A stretch of 39,748 bases of DNA, from the NCBI RefSeq assembly GCF_016461825.1, contig NZ_JAEMNU010000055.1, positions 66,705 through 106,452 on the forward strand, read 5' to 3'. The notes under the pieces were generated by a model. That model had not been told where the DNA came from and searched no databases. It saw only the letters and a program-made list of their open reading frames with translations. This DNA comes from Rugamonas violacea. Lineage in GTDB: Bacteria; Pseudomonadota; Gammaproteobacteria; Burkholderiales; Burkholderiaceae_D. The stretch's first letter is position 1, and every line of letters begins with the position of its first letter. Shown piece after piece: positions 32,889 to 39,748 of this stretch. Both the position numbers and the translations under genes were made by a program.

Positions 32889-34353
32889 AACCGCCCTCCT
32901 TCACACCCTTTGCAGCGGCGGCACGGCGCGCCAGCGCCTGGCTGAGGGCCGCGATGGCGAGCGCGCCGCCGATCAGCGCGGCGGCGACGGCGAAGGTGAG
33001 CCGCATGCCGGCCACCACGGCCGTCGGACCGGCCATCGTCATATCGCCGGTCGCGGCGCCGAAGGCGAACACGGCGCCCATCACCGAGGCGCCGGTGACC
33101 AGGCCGAGATTGCGCGACAGGTTCAGCAGGCCGGCGATGACGCCGCGCTGTTCCGCCGCCACATCCGTCATGACGGCGGTGTTGTTGGCCGCTTGGAACA
33201 AGGCATAGCCGGCGGTGACCACCACCAGCGGAATGACATAACCGGCCACGCCGACGCCGGTCGGCACCAGTGGCAGCGCGGCACAGCCGGCCAGCATGCC
33301 GAACAAGCCGCCCATGCTCATGCGCTGCGCGCCGAAGCGGTCGACCAGGCGGCCGGCCGGCACGCCGCTCAGCGCGGCGACGATCGGGCCGGACGACATC
33401 ACCAGGCCGACCCGGGCGGCGTCGAGCGCCAGCGCGCCGGACAAGTAGAAAGGACCGACCACCAGCGTCGCCATCACCACCGTGGTGACCAGCGCGCTCA
33501 TGGCAAACCCGGCGCTGAGCAGCGGATTGCGCAACATCGACAGGCGGATCAGCGGCGAGGCGGTCTTGCTTTCGGCCAACACGAACATGCCGACGCCGAC
33601 CAAGGCCATCAACAACAGCGCCAGGTTGACCCGGCCGAAACTGCCGTGCCCGGTCGTCACGGCCAGGGCGTAGGCGGCCAGGGTCAGGGCCAGCAACAGG
33701 GTGCCCAGATGGTCGAAGCGGGGCCGCGCCGCCCCCGCCACGCGGCGGTCGGCCGGCAGGAAGCGGTAGGCCAGCAGCAGCGCCAACACGCCGAGCGGGA
33801 CGTTGACGAAGAACACCGCCGGCCAACCCAGCGCGGCAATCAGCACCCCGCCCAGCGTCGGGCCAAGCGCCGTGCCGACGGCGGACATGGTGCCGAGCAA
33901 GCCCATCGCGCTGCCGGTCTGCGCTTTCGGCACCGTTTCGGCGACAAACGCCATGGTCAGCGCCATCATGACGGCGGCGCCCAAGCCTTGCACCGCGCGG
34001 GCGCCGATCAGCAGACCAAGCGTGGGGGCCACGCCGCAAAGCACCGAGGCCAGCGTAAACAGCGCGATACCGCCCAGCAGCAGGCGGCGGCGGCCGACCA
34101 GGTCGCCCAGCCGACCGACGCTGACGATCAAACTGGTGATGGCGAGCAAGTACGCCAGCACCACCCATTGGACTTGCTGAAAGGTGGCGTGGAAGGCTTG
34201 CGCCAGCGTCGGCAAGGCGACATTGGCGATGCTGGTGCCCAGCGCCGACAGCAACATCGACAGCGCCAAGCCGGCCAGCGCCCAGCGCACCGAGGGACTG
34301 AGCGGCGCCGGCCCTGCGCTCGCGTCGGCCGGTTTTGCATCGAGTGTTTTCAA
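32875..34353 (-). CDS. MFS transporter, DHA2 (EmrB/QacA) family
   Basis: Inner-membrane drug/proton antiporter of 492 aa with about 14 predicted helices. The N-terminal TM1 region reads SMLLSALGTSIANVALP, motif A is GRLGDLVGRRRLLL, and motif C-like LGPTLGGVLI lies in TM5, all typical of DHA2 exporters. The start is TTG (34353), with AGGAG six bases upstream. It overlaps the outer-membrane channel gene by 14 bases; no membrane-fusion protein is encoded. Divergent from a LysR regulator, the usual arrangement for inducible efflux. Substrate unknown. Confidence 0.93.
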   Translation of the reverse strand: MKTLDAKPADASAGPAPLSPSVRWALAGLALSMLLSALGTSIANVALPTLAQAFHATFQQVQWVVLAYLLAITSLIVSVGRLGDLVGRRRLLLGGIALFTLASVLCGVAPTLGLLIGARAVQGLGAAVMMALTMAFVAETVPKAQTGSAMGLLGTMSAVGTALGPTLGGVLIAALGWPAVFFVNVPLGVLALLLAYRFLPADRRVAGAARPRFDHLGTLLLALTLAAYALAVTTGHGSFGRVNLALLLMALVGVGMFVLAESKTASPLIRLSMLRNPLLSAGFAMSALVTTVVMATLVVGPFYLSGALALDAARVGLVMSSGPIVAALSGVPAGRLVDRFGAQRMSMGGLFGMLAGCAALPLVPTGVGVAGYVIPLVVVTAGYALFQAANNTAVMTDVAAEQRGVIAGLLNLSRNLGLVTGASVMGAVFAFGAATGDMTMAGPTAVVAGMRLTFAVAAALIGGALAIAALSQALARRAAAAKGVKEGGCGRE

Positions 34354-34364
34354 AATGAACTCCT
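34351..34364 (-). promoter_or_regulatory. Ribosome-binding site and TTG start of MFS gene
   Basis: On the minus strand AGGAG (34360-34364) is separated by TTCATT from TTG (34351-34353). The next Met is far inside the protein, so TTG is the only start that keeps the first helix intact. Confidence 0.65.
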
Positions 34365-34498
34365 GGTTGAATCGCTCGCCACATGGAGCTATTCACACCT
34401 TACCCGCTGGCCATACATGGCGGAAGACGCAGCATTTGCACTGTGTTCATGCGTCTGACGCCACATCAAAGGCGTGCCCGCTGGCGCTCTCCAATAGA

Positions 34499-34527
34499 TT
34501 GACAGTTGCCGCGAAGGGTCTTAGAGT
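34499..34527 (+). promoter_or_regulatory. Promoter of LysR gene, probably leaderless
   Basis: A perfect TTGACA (34499-34504), 17 bp, then TAGAGT (34522-34527). The expected transcription start, about seven bases later, coincides with the ATG at 34535. No Shine-Dalgarno sequence precedes that ATG, so the mRNA may be leaderless. Confidence 0.5.
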
Positions 34528-34534
34528 TCGGCGC

Positions 34535-35431
34535 ATGGCCATTCCCGACCTCAACTTATTGATCGCCCTCGACGCCGTCCTCGCCGAGGGCAGCGTCGCC
34601 CGCGCCGCCCGGCGTCTACGACTGAGCCCGTCGGCGATGAGCCGCGCCTTGGCGCGTTTGCGCGAAACCACCGGCGATCCGCTGCTGGTGCGGGCCGGAC
34701 GGGGCCTGGTGCCCACGCCCCGCGCGCTGGAGCTGCGCGGCCGGGTCAGTCAACTGGTGCAGGAGGCCGAGGCGGTGCTGCGCCCTGCCGACGTGCTCCA
34801 GCTCAAACATCTGGTGCGCACCTTCACGCTGCGCACCCGCGAAGGCTTGGTGGAGAACTTCGGCGCCGAGCTGATCGCCCGCGTCGGCGCCGAGGCGCCC
34901 GGCGTGCGCCTGTGTTTCCTGCAAAAGGACAACAAGGAGAGCGCCGCCCTGCGCGACGGCAGCGTCGACCTGGAAACCGGCGTGGTCGGCAAGGCCACCG
35001 GGCCGGAGGTGCGCAGCCGCGCCCTGTTCCGCGACCGTTTCATCGGCGTCGTGCGCGCGGGGCACCCGCTGAGCCGGGGCGAGATCACGCCGGCCCTGTA
35101 CGCGGCCGGCCGCCACATCAACGTCTCGCGCCAGGGTTTGGCCGGCGGCCCGATCGACGCGGCGCTCCAGCCGCTTGGCCTGGAGCGGCAGATCGCCTGC
35201 ATCGTCGCCGGCTTCTCCAGCGCGCTGGCGCTGGCGCGGAGCTCCGACCTGATCGCCACGGTGCCGGAACGCCACAGCGGCAATCTGCGCGCCGGCCTGT
35301 ACAGCTTCGCCCTGCCCCTGGCCGTGCCGGAATTCACCGTCTCCATGCTCTGGCACCCGAGAATGGATGCCGACCCGGCGCATCGCTGGTTGCGCGGCTT
35401 GCTGCTGGAGATCTGTGCGCTACCAGCCTGA
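34535..35431 (+). CDS. LysR family regulator divergent from efflux genes
   Basis: LysR-type regulator of 298 aa. It starts MAIPDLNLLIALDAVLAEGS. The helix-turn-helix is GSVARAARRLRLSPSAMSRA with the wing LRETTGDPLLVRAGRGLVPT, the NodD/SyrM-like arrangement. The effector domain covers about 90-290. It lies 181 bp from the divergent MFS start and is the likely regulator of the pump-channel operon. The frame is open to 34184, but upstream residues are a shadow of the MFS gene. Confidence 0.92.
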   Translation: MAIPDLNLLIALDAVLAEGSVARAARRLRLSPSAMSRALARLRETTGDPLLVRAGRGLVPTPRALELRGRVSQLVQEAEAVLRPADVLQLKHLVRTFTLRTREGLVENFGAELIARVGAEAPGVRLCFLQKDNKESAALRDGSVDLETGVVGKATGPEVRSRALFRDRFIGVVRAGHPLSRGEITPALYAAGRHINVSRQGLAGGPIDAALQPLGLERQIACIVAGFSSALALARSSDLIATVPERHSGNLRAGLYSFALPLAVPEFTVSMLWHPRMDADPAHRWLRGLLLEICALPA

Positions 35432-35439
35432 GCAAAAAA

Positions 35440-35670
35440 TAAGCATCCGAATGGTTGCCCTTCGACAAGGCCATCGACTACTCGACCGAGACGCCGACGC
35501 TGGTGACCTTCACGCTCAAGGACGCGCCCGGCAGCGCGGTCCTGCTGACGGTGGTCGAATCCGGTTTCGACCAAGTGCCGGCACACCGCCGCGCCCTGGC
35601 CTTCGAGATGCACGGCCGGGGTTGGGTGGCCCAGTTGCAGAACGTGGCGCGCTATGCCGGCAGCAACTAG
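35440..35670 (+). pseudogene. N-terminally truncated SRPBCC (AHSA1-like) domain
   Basis: After an in-frame TAA at about 35437-35439, a frame encodes only the C-terminal half of an Aha1/SRPBCC domain: PFDKAIDYSTETPTLVTFTL, GSAVLLTVVESGFD and VPAHRRALAFEMHGRGW. About 80 N-terminal residues are missing, and the LysR gene ends a few bases before. The remnant overlaps the ArsR ATG by 17 bases. SRPBCC-ArsR pairs are a common operon, so an insertion or deletion probably removed the first half together with its promoter. A shortened protein from the TTG at 35455 cannot be excluded. Confidence 0.7.
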
Positions 35671-36040
35671 CGCGGCACCGCGCGGCGGCGCCGGCGACCC
35701 GGCGGCGGACTTGCCCGCGCCGGCGCCATCGCTGGCCCCGGTGTTCGCCGCCCTCGGCGATCCGGTCCGGCTGAAGCTGGTGCGCGAATTGTGCGCCGGC
35801 GGCGCCTACTCGATCGCCCATCTGACCCAGAACACCGCGATCAGCCGCCAGGGTGTCACCAAACACCTCGGCGTGCTGGCCGAGGCCGGCATCGTGCGCG
35901 ACGTCAAAATCGGCCGCGAACGCCTGTGGCAGTTGGAACCGGCGCGCATCGACGAGGCCAAGCGCAGCCTGGAATCGATAGCCCGCAAGTGGGAGCAGGC
36001 GCTGGCACGCATCAAGAGTTTCGTCGAGAAGAACGACTAG
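35654..36040 (+). CDS. ArsR family winged-helix repressor
   Basis: Regulator of 128 aa: a low-complexity Ala/Pro N-terminus, then an ArsR/SmtB winged helix (about 28-110) with VFAALGDPVRLKLVRELC and ISRQGVTKHLGVLAEAGIV as recognition helix. No cysteine pair of the metal-sensing type is present (only the Cys in ELCAGG). It belongs to the ArsR group paired with SRPBCC proteins. Its ATG lies inside the end of the truncated SRPBCC gene. It keeps its coding potential although its partner is broken. Confidence 0.88.
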   Translation: MPAATSAAPRGGAGDPAADLPAPAPSLAPVFAALGDPVRLKLVRELCAGGAYSIAHLTQNTAISRQGVTKHLGVLAEAGIVRDVKIGRERLWQLEPARIDEAKRSLESIARKWEQALARIKSFVEKND

Positions 36041-36060
36041 GCAGTCGAGGCCGAACACGA

Positions 36061-37146
36061 TCAAGGATGAACGTGGCGGTGGTGGATATCTGGGTAGTGT
36101 TTGTGGGCATGCCGCATCGTTCGGTGTTGATGCGGATGTACGTGCGGTTCCATGCCGTCCCAGAGAAAATCGTGGCCGTGTTGGTGATGAAGATCATGAG
36201 TATGGACATGCGCATGCTCCATCGGCTCGTGCAGGTGTTCGTGCTCATGTGACTCGGTCAAGTGTAGCCAGATCCCGCCGCCCATCAATACGGCGGCCGT
36301 CCAGAACAGCCAACCCGGCTGTTCGCCAAGCATCGCCAGCGAAATGACGGCACCCACGAAAGGCGCGACGGAAAAATATGCGCCGGTACGCGCGGTGCCC
36401 AGATGCCGCAAGGCCAGCACAAACATCACCAGGCTCAGACCGTAGCCGCCCAGGCCAACCAGACCCGAGGCAAGGATGGTGCTCATCTGTGGCAGTTGCG
36501 CACCCAAGGCGAGCGCGATGATCAAGTTGACGGAGCCGGCCACCAGTCCCTTTACCCCGGCGATCTGCACCGCGTCGCTGGCCGACACCTTGCGCGTCAA
36601 ATTATTGTCGATACCCCAGCACAGGCAGGCGCCGACAATCGAAATGGCGCCCCACGGCACGCCAAACGCCGGGATTTGCTCCCACGACAGCAACAGGCCG
36701 GCCGCGACAATCAACAACATGCCGACAAAGATGCGACGGTCGAAATTTTCCTTGAACACGAACCAGGCCAGAATCGAGGTCAGCACGCCTTCCATGTTGA
36801 GCAGTAACGACGCTGAAGATGCCGGTGTGAGCATCAGTCCGAACATCAGCATTACCGGACCGGCGATACCGCCAGCGGCGATCGCTCCGGCCAGCCAAGG
36901 CAAATCCTTGCCTGTCAGCCCGGCCGTCGCTGTGTTGCCGCCGCGCCGCGCCAGCGCGCGCAGCAGATAAAACGTCAGCAGGCCCAGTCCACTGCCCATA
37001 TAGAGGATACCGGCGAGCAGCACCGGCGCCACATGGCCCAGCAACAGTTTGGCGAACGGTGTGCTCGCACCAAATAGCGCGGCGGCCAGAAGCCCGTAGA
37101 ACACGCCCTTGTGCATGCCGCCGTCTTGATTCAACTTCTCGCTCAT
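36061..37146 (-). CDS. EamA/DMT permease with histidine-rich C-tail
   Basis: Inner-membrane transporter of 361 aa with ten predicted helices in two EamA repeats (FYGLLAAALFGASTPFAKLL and WGAISIVGACLCWGIDNNL). After the last helix comes a tail of about 60 residues dominated by His (HEHEHLHEPMEHAHVHTHD ... HHRHVHP), with alternating HxH pairs suited to binding Zn, Ni or Co. His-rich tails are known in metal transporters, so metal or metal-chelate transport is likely but inferred. GGAAGG precedes ATG 37146. It lies 62 bp downstream of the c-di-GMP gene on the same strand. Confidence 0.9.
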   Translation of the reverse strand: MSEKLNQDGGMHKGVFYGLLAAALFGASTPFAKLLLGHVAPVLLAGILYMGSGLGLLTFYLLRALARRGGNTATAGLTGKDLPWLAGAIAAGGIAGPVMLMFGLMLTPASSASLLLNMEGVLTSILAWFVFKENFDRRIFVGMLLIVAAGLLLSWEQIPAFGVPWGAISIVGACLCWGIDNNLTRKVSASDAVQIAGVKGLVAGSVNLIIALALGAQLPQMSTILASGLVGLGGYGLSLVMFVLALRHLGTARTGAYFSVAPFVGAVISLAMLGEQPGWLFWTAAVLMGGGIWLHLTESHEHEHLHEPMEHAHVHTHDLHHQHGHDFLWDGMEPHVHPHQHRTMRHAHKHYPDIHHRHVHP

Positions 37147-37207
37147 GATGCCTTCCAAAACAGGGGGGCGCTAGCTTATCACGTTCAAATGCCGTCCCGC
37201 AGCCAGA

Positions 37208-39310
37208 CTAGGCCCGTCCGGCGCGGTAGGCGCGCACCCAGTCGACGAACTCGTCGGCCGGCATCGGCCGCGCGATCAGATAACCCTGCACCGTGCGGCA
37301 GCCGTGCTCGCGCAGGGTGGTGCGCTGCGCCTCGGTTTCGACGCCCTCGGCCACCGAGGCCATGCCCAGCGCGTTGGCCAGGGCGATGACGGCGTCGATG
37401 ATGGCCAGCGCCGCCGCGTCGTCGAACATCTCGCGCACGAAGGACTGGTCGATCTTCAACACGTCGACCGGGAAGTGGCGCAGATAGTGCAGGCTGGAGA
37501 AGCCGGTGCCGAAGTCGTCGATGGCCAGCGAGAAGCCCAGGCCCTTGAGTTCGCGCAGTTTTTCGGCGGTCTGGCCGGCGTCGCTCATCAGCATGCTCTC
37601 GGTCAGCTCCAGCTCGATCAGCGCCGGCGCCACGCCGCCGGCGCGCACCAGGGCCTCGGTCGAGGCGACGAAGTCGGCCTGCTTGAACTGGCGCGCCGAG
37701 ACGTTGACCGCCAGCGTCAGCCCGGCGATGCCCAGCGCCTGCCAGCGCAGCAACTGGCGACAGGCCTCGCCGAGCACCCATTGGCCGATCGGTTCGATCA
37801 GGCCGGCCTCCTCGGCCACCGGGATGAAGCGGTTGGGCGGGATCAGGCCGTGCTTCGGGTCGCGCCAGCGGATCAGCGCCTCGGCGCCGTTCAGCGCGCC
37901 GCTGACGGCGTCCAGCTTGGGTTGGAAGTACAGCACGAACTCCTGCTGCGCCAGGGCGCGGCGCAGGTCCATCTCCAGTTGCAGGCGCTCCAGCACGTTG
38001 ACGCTGAGCTCGGGGGTGTAGAACTGGAAGGTGTTGCGGCCGCAGTCCTTGGCCAGGTACATGGCGGCATCGGCGTTGCGTATCAACAGCTCGAAGGTCT
38101 CGCCGTCGGCCGGGAAGCAGGCGATGCCCATGCTGGCGCTGACGTGCAGCGCCATGCCGAAGATCTCGAAGGGGCGCGCCAACTCGCGCAGGATGGCGTC
38201 GGCGCGGGCCGCCAGTTGGGCGCCGTCGGCCGTGCCGGGGCAGAGCATGACGAACTCGTCGCCGCCCATGCGGCTGACCGTGTCGCCGGCCCGCACCACG
38301 GTGGACAGGCGGCCGGCCACCTGGCGGAGCAGCTCGTCGCCGGCGTTGTGGCCGAGCGAGTCGTTGATGTTCTTGAAGCGGTCGATGTCGACGAACAGCA
38401 GCGACAGCATGCCCTGCTCGCGTCTGGCCTTGGCGATCTCCAGGCCGGCGTGGTCGGCCAGCAGGGTGCGGTTGGCCAGGCCGGTCAGCTCGTCGTGGTA
38501 GGCCAGGTGGGCGATGCGCCGCTCCTGTGCCTTGCGCGCGCTGATGTCGGAGAAGATCGCGATGAGGTGCTCCTGCCGGCCGTCGGCGTCGCGCACCAGG
38601 CTCAGCGAGAACCAGGCCGGATAGCCGCCGCCGTCGCGCCGCCGGCAGGCCAGCTCGCCCTGCCAGGAGCCGGACTGGCGCAGCGTGGCGCACATGGCGC
38701 CGAAATGGCGCCGTTGCGCGGCGCCGTCGGCGAGGATGCGCGGATCGCGCCCCAGCATCTGGGCGGCGCTGAAGCCGGTGATGCTGGCGAACACCGGGTT
38801 GACCGAGATGATGCGGTTGGCTTGGTCGGTAATCATGATCGCTTCGTTGCAGGCGTCGAAGACCTTGGCCGACAGGCGCATCTCGCGCTCGCTGAGCGAC
38901 AGGTCGAGCAGGGCCTTGCGCGCCCGCAGCATGTAGCGGATGCGGTAGGCCATGGTGTCCCAGCTGATCGGCTTGGCGATGAAGTCGGTGGCGCCGGACT
39001 GGTAGGCCAGCAGGATCGACTCGGCGTCGTTGAGGCCGGTGACCATGGCGATCGGCACGTCGCCGCCGGGCAGCGTGCGCAGGTGGGCGCACAGCGCCAC
39101 GCCGTCGCCGTCGGGCAGCATCACATCGAGCAGCAGCAGGTCCGGCTGGGCCTGCTGGAACTGCAACAGCGCCTGCGCCACGCTGCCCGCCTCGACGACG
39201 TCGAAGCCGCCCTCCTCCAGCGTGGCGCGCATCAGCAGGCGCGCCGCCAGCTCGTCCTCGACGATCAGGATCAAGGGCCGGGCGCGGGCCGCCGGCGCCG
39301 CCCGCCTCAT
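37208..39310 (-). CDS. REC-PAS-GGDEF-EAL response regulator
   Basis: Bifunctional c-di-GMP protein of 700 aa. Order: receiver domain (about 12-125, with IVEDE, phospho-acceptor Asp in LLLLDVMLPDGDG and the AKP lysine), PAS (150-262), GGDEF (270-430, intact GGDEF and RxxD inhibition site RAGD) and EAL (445-695). The EAL catalytic motifs are all present: EALIRW, NVSARQF, ELTESMLM, DDFGTGFSSLHYL and AEGVET. Both synthesis and breakdown are therefore possible. The ATG overlaps the stop of the upstream Hpt-containing gene (ATGA), so it is probably the target of that phosphorelay. Confidence 0.94.
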   Translation of the reverse strand: MRRAAPAARARPLILIVEDELAARLLMRATLEEGGFDVVEAGSVAQALLQFQQAQPDLLLLDVMLPDGDGVALCAHLRTLPGGDVPIAMVTGLNDAESILLAYQSGATDFIAKPISWDTMAYRIRYMLRARKALLDLSLSEREMRLSAKVFDACNEAIMITDQANRIISVNPVFASITGFSAAQMLGRDPRILADGAAQRRHFGAMCATLRQSGSWQGELACRRRDGGGYPAWFSLSLVRDADGRQEHLIAIFSDISARKAQERRIAHLAYHDELTGLANRTLLADHAGLEIAKARREQGMLSLLFVDIDRFKNINDSLGHNAGDELLRQVAGRLSTVVRAGDTVSRMGGDEFVMLCPGTADGAQLAARADAILRELARPFEIFGMALHVSASMGIACFPADGETFELLIRNADAAMYLAKDCGRNTFQFYTPELSVNVLERLQLEMDLRRALAQQEFVLYFQPKLDAVSGALNGAEALIRWRDPKHGLIPPNRFIPVAEEAGLIEPIGQWVLGEACRQLLRWQALGIAGLTLAVNVSARQFKQADFVASTEALVRAGGVAPALIELELTESMLMSDAGQTAEKLRELKGLGFSLAIDDFGTGFSSLHYLRHFPVDVLKIDQSFVREMFDDAAALAIIDAVIALANALGMASVAEGVETEAQRTTLREHGCRTVQGYLIARPMPADEFVDWVRAYRAGRA

Positions 39311-39748
39311 GCCGGTTCCTCTTCGCGCAGCAGCCGCAACTCGTCCTGCGCCCGAGCAAAGGCCAGGCTGGCCTGGGCCATGGCCTCGCCGATCTGCTCG
39401 GTCTGGCCGTTGCGGCCGCGCTGCTCCAGCTCGATGCACAGCTGCGCCAGTTGGCGCGCGCCGACGTTGGCCGAACCGTTTTTCAGCGAGTGGGCGCCGC
39501 GCACCAGGGCGGCGTAGTCGGCGCCGTCGACGGCGGCCTGCATGTCGCGCAGCAGGCCGGGCGACTCCAGCAGCCAGGCGTCTAGCACGCGCAGCAACAG
39601 GCCCGGGCGCAGCTTGCGGATGGTGTCGATGGCGCCGGCGTCGATGCTGGCCGCGCCGTCCGTCGCCGTCGCCGTCCCTGCCTTGGCCTTGGTCCCGGCC
39701 GCAGCAGAGGCAGCAGTAACGGCGGCGGCGGCGGCGGCGGGGGGGGGG
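39307..39748 (-). CDS. C-terminal Hpt part of hybrid sensor kinase (partial)
   Basis: The frame is open from the right edge to the stop at 39307. It begins with an Ala-rich linker (about 39650-39740), then a histidine phosphotransfer domain: IDTIRKLRPGLLLRVLDAWL, and the phospho-acceptor His in AHSLKNGSANVGARQL. An Hpt at the end of a linker is typical of hybrid histidine kinases or receiver-Hpt proteins; the catalytic part lies outside the window. It would pass phosphate to the receiver of the overlapping REC-PAS-GGDEF-EAL gene. Confidence 0.85.
   Translation of the reverse strand, partial: PPPAAAAAAVTAASAAAGTKAKAGTATATDGAASIDAGAIDTIRKLRPGLLLRVLDAWLLESPGLLRDMQAAVDGADYAALVRGAHSLKNGSANVGARQLAQLCIELEQRGRNGQTEQIGEAMAQASLAFARAQDELRLLREEEPA
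39739..39748. other. Terminal G homopolymer (and C run at 1-8)
   Basis: The window ends with ten G residues and begins with eight C residues. Read from the right-hand end inward both ends are poly-C, which looks like contig termination at homopolymers rather than biology. Confidence 0.6.

Noticed and set aside
32779..34458. Plus-strand frame of 559 codons, Gln/His/Arg-rich
   Set aside because: Antisense shadow of the MFS gene with no domain features.

Overview
This high-GC window carries about 30 genes and looks like chromosomal DNA of a soil or water betaproteobacterium, most likely Oxalobacteraceae (Massilia/Duganella/Rugamonas type). The basis is the mix of PEP-CTERM surface proteins, many chemoreceptor and c-di-GMP genes, a large membrane patatin, a DoxX/LysR pair and GC-rich intergenic repeats. 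This is inference from protein character, not from a search. The window starts with a run of C and ends with a run of G, which suggests contig ends. I see no rRNA, tRNA or CRISPR array.

Layout. 0.1-6.6 kb: a Tat-type class V aminotransferase, a small charged protein, a chemoreceptor, two related PEP-CTERM proteins (the first internally shortened) and a HAD phosphatase. 6.7-16.9 kb: a Cache-HAMP-PAS-PAS-GGDEF cyclase, a very large SF1 helicase (convergent with the cyclase), a second chemoreceptor divergent from the helicase, a GNAT/methyltransferase pair and a nitrobindin/FABP-like protein. 16.9-18.5 kb: a LysR regulator divergent from a DoxX membrane protein.

18.5-24.1 kb is the most interesting part. 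It holds a complete-looking partner-switching set: an RsbW-like kinase, a STAS antagonist and a CHASE2-SpoIIE phosphatase. An MBL-fold hydrolase sits inside the STAS/phosphatase operon, and a divergent fecR-ompA pair encodes envelope proteins. Two copies of a fold-back repeat bracket doxX, the kinase gene and fecR-ompA. I infer an envelope-stress signalling module; no sigma factor is present in the window.

24.2-26.4 kb is a decayed, partly AT-richer zone: an M4 metallopeptidase pseudogene with an amber codon, an unrecognised stretch, two small foreign-looking genes and a clipped signal-peptide ORF. 26.4-31.3 kb: a phospholipase C-like phosphoesterase divergent from a large patatin with about ten membrane segments. 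31.4-35.4 kb: a DHA2 efflux pump and an overlapping outer-membrane channel, divergent from a LysR gene. 35.4-36.0 kb: a truncated SRPBCC gene fused by overlap to an intact ArsR gene. 36.1-39.7 kb: a DMT permease with a histidine-rich tail, a REC-PAS-GGDEF-EAL regulator, and the Hpt end of a sensor kinase running off the right edge.
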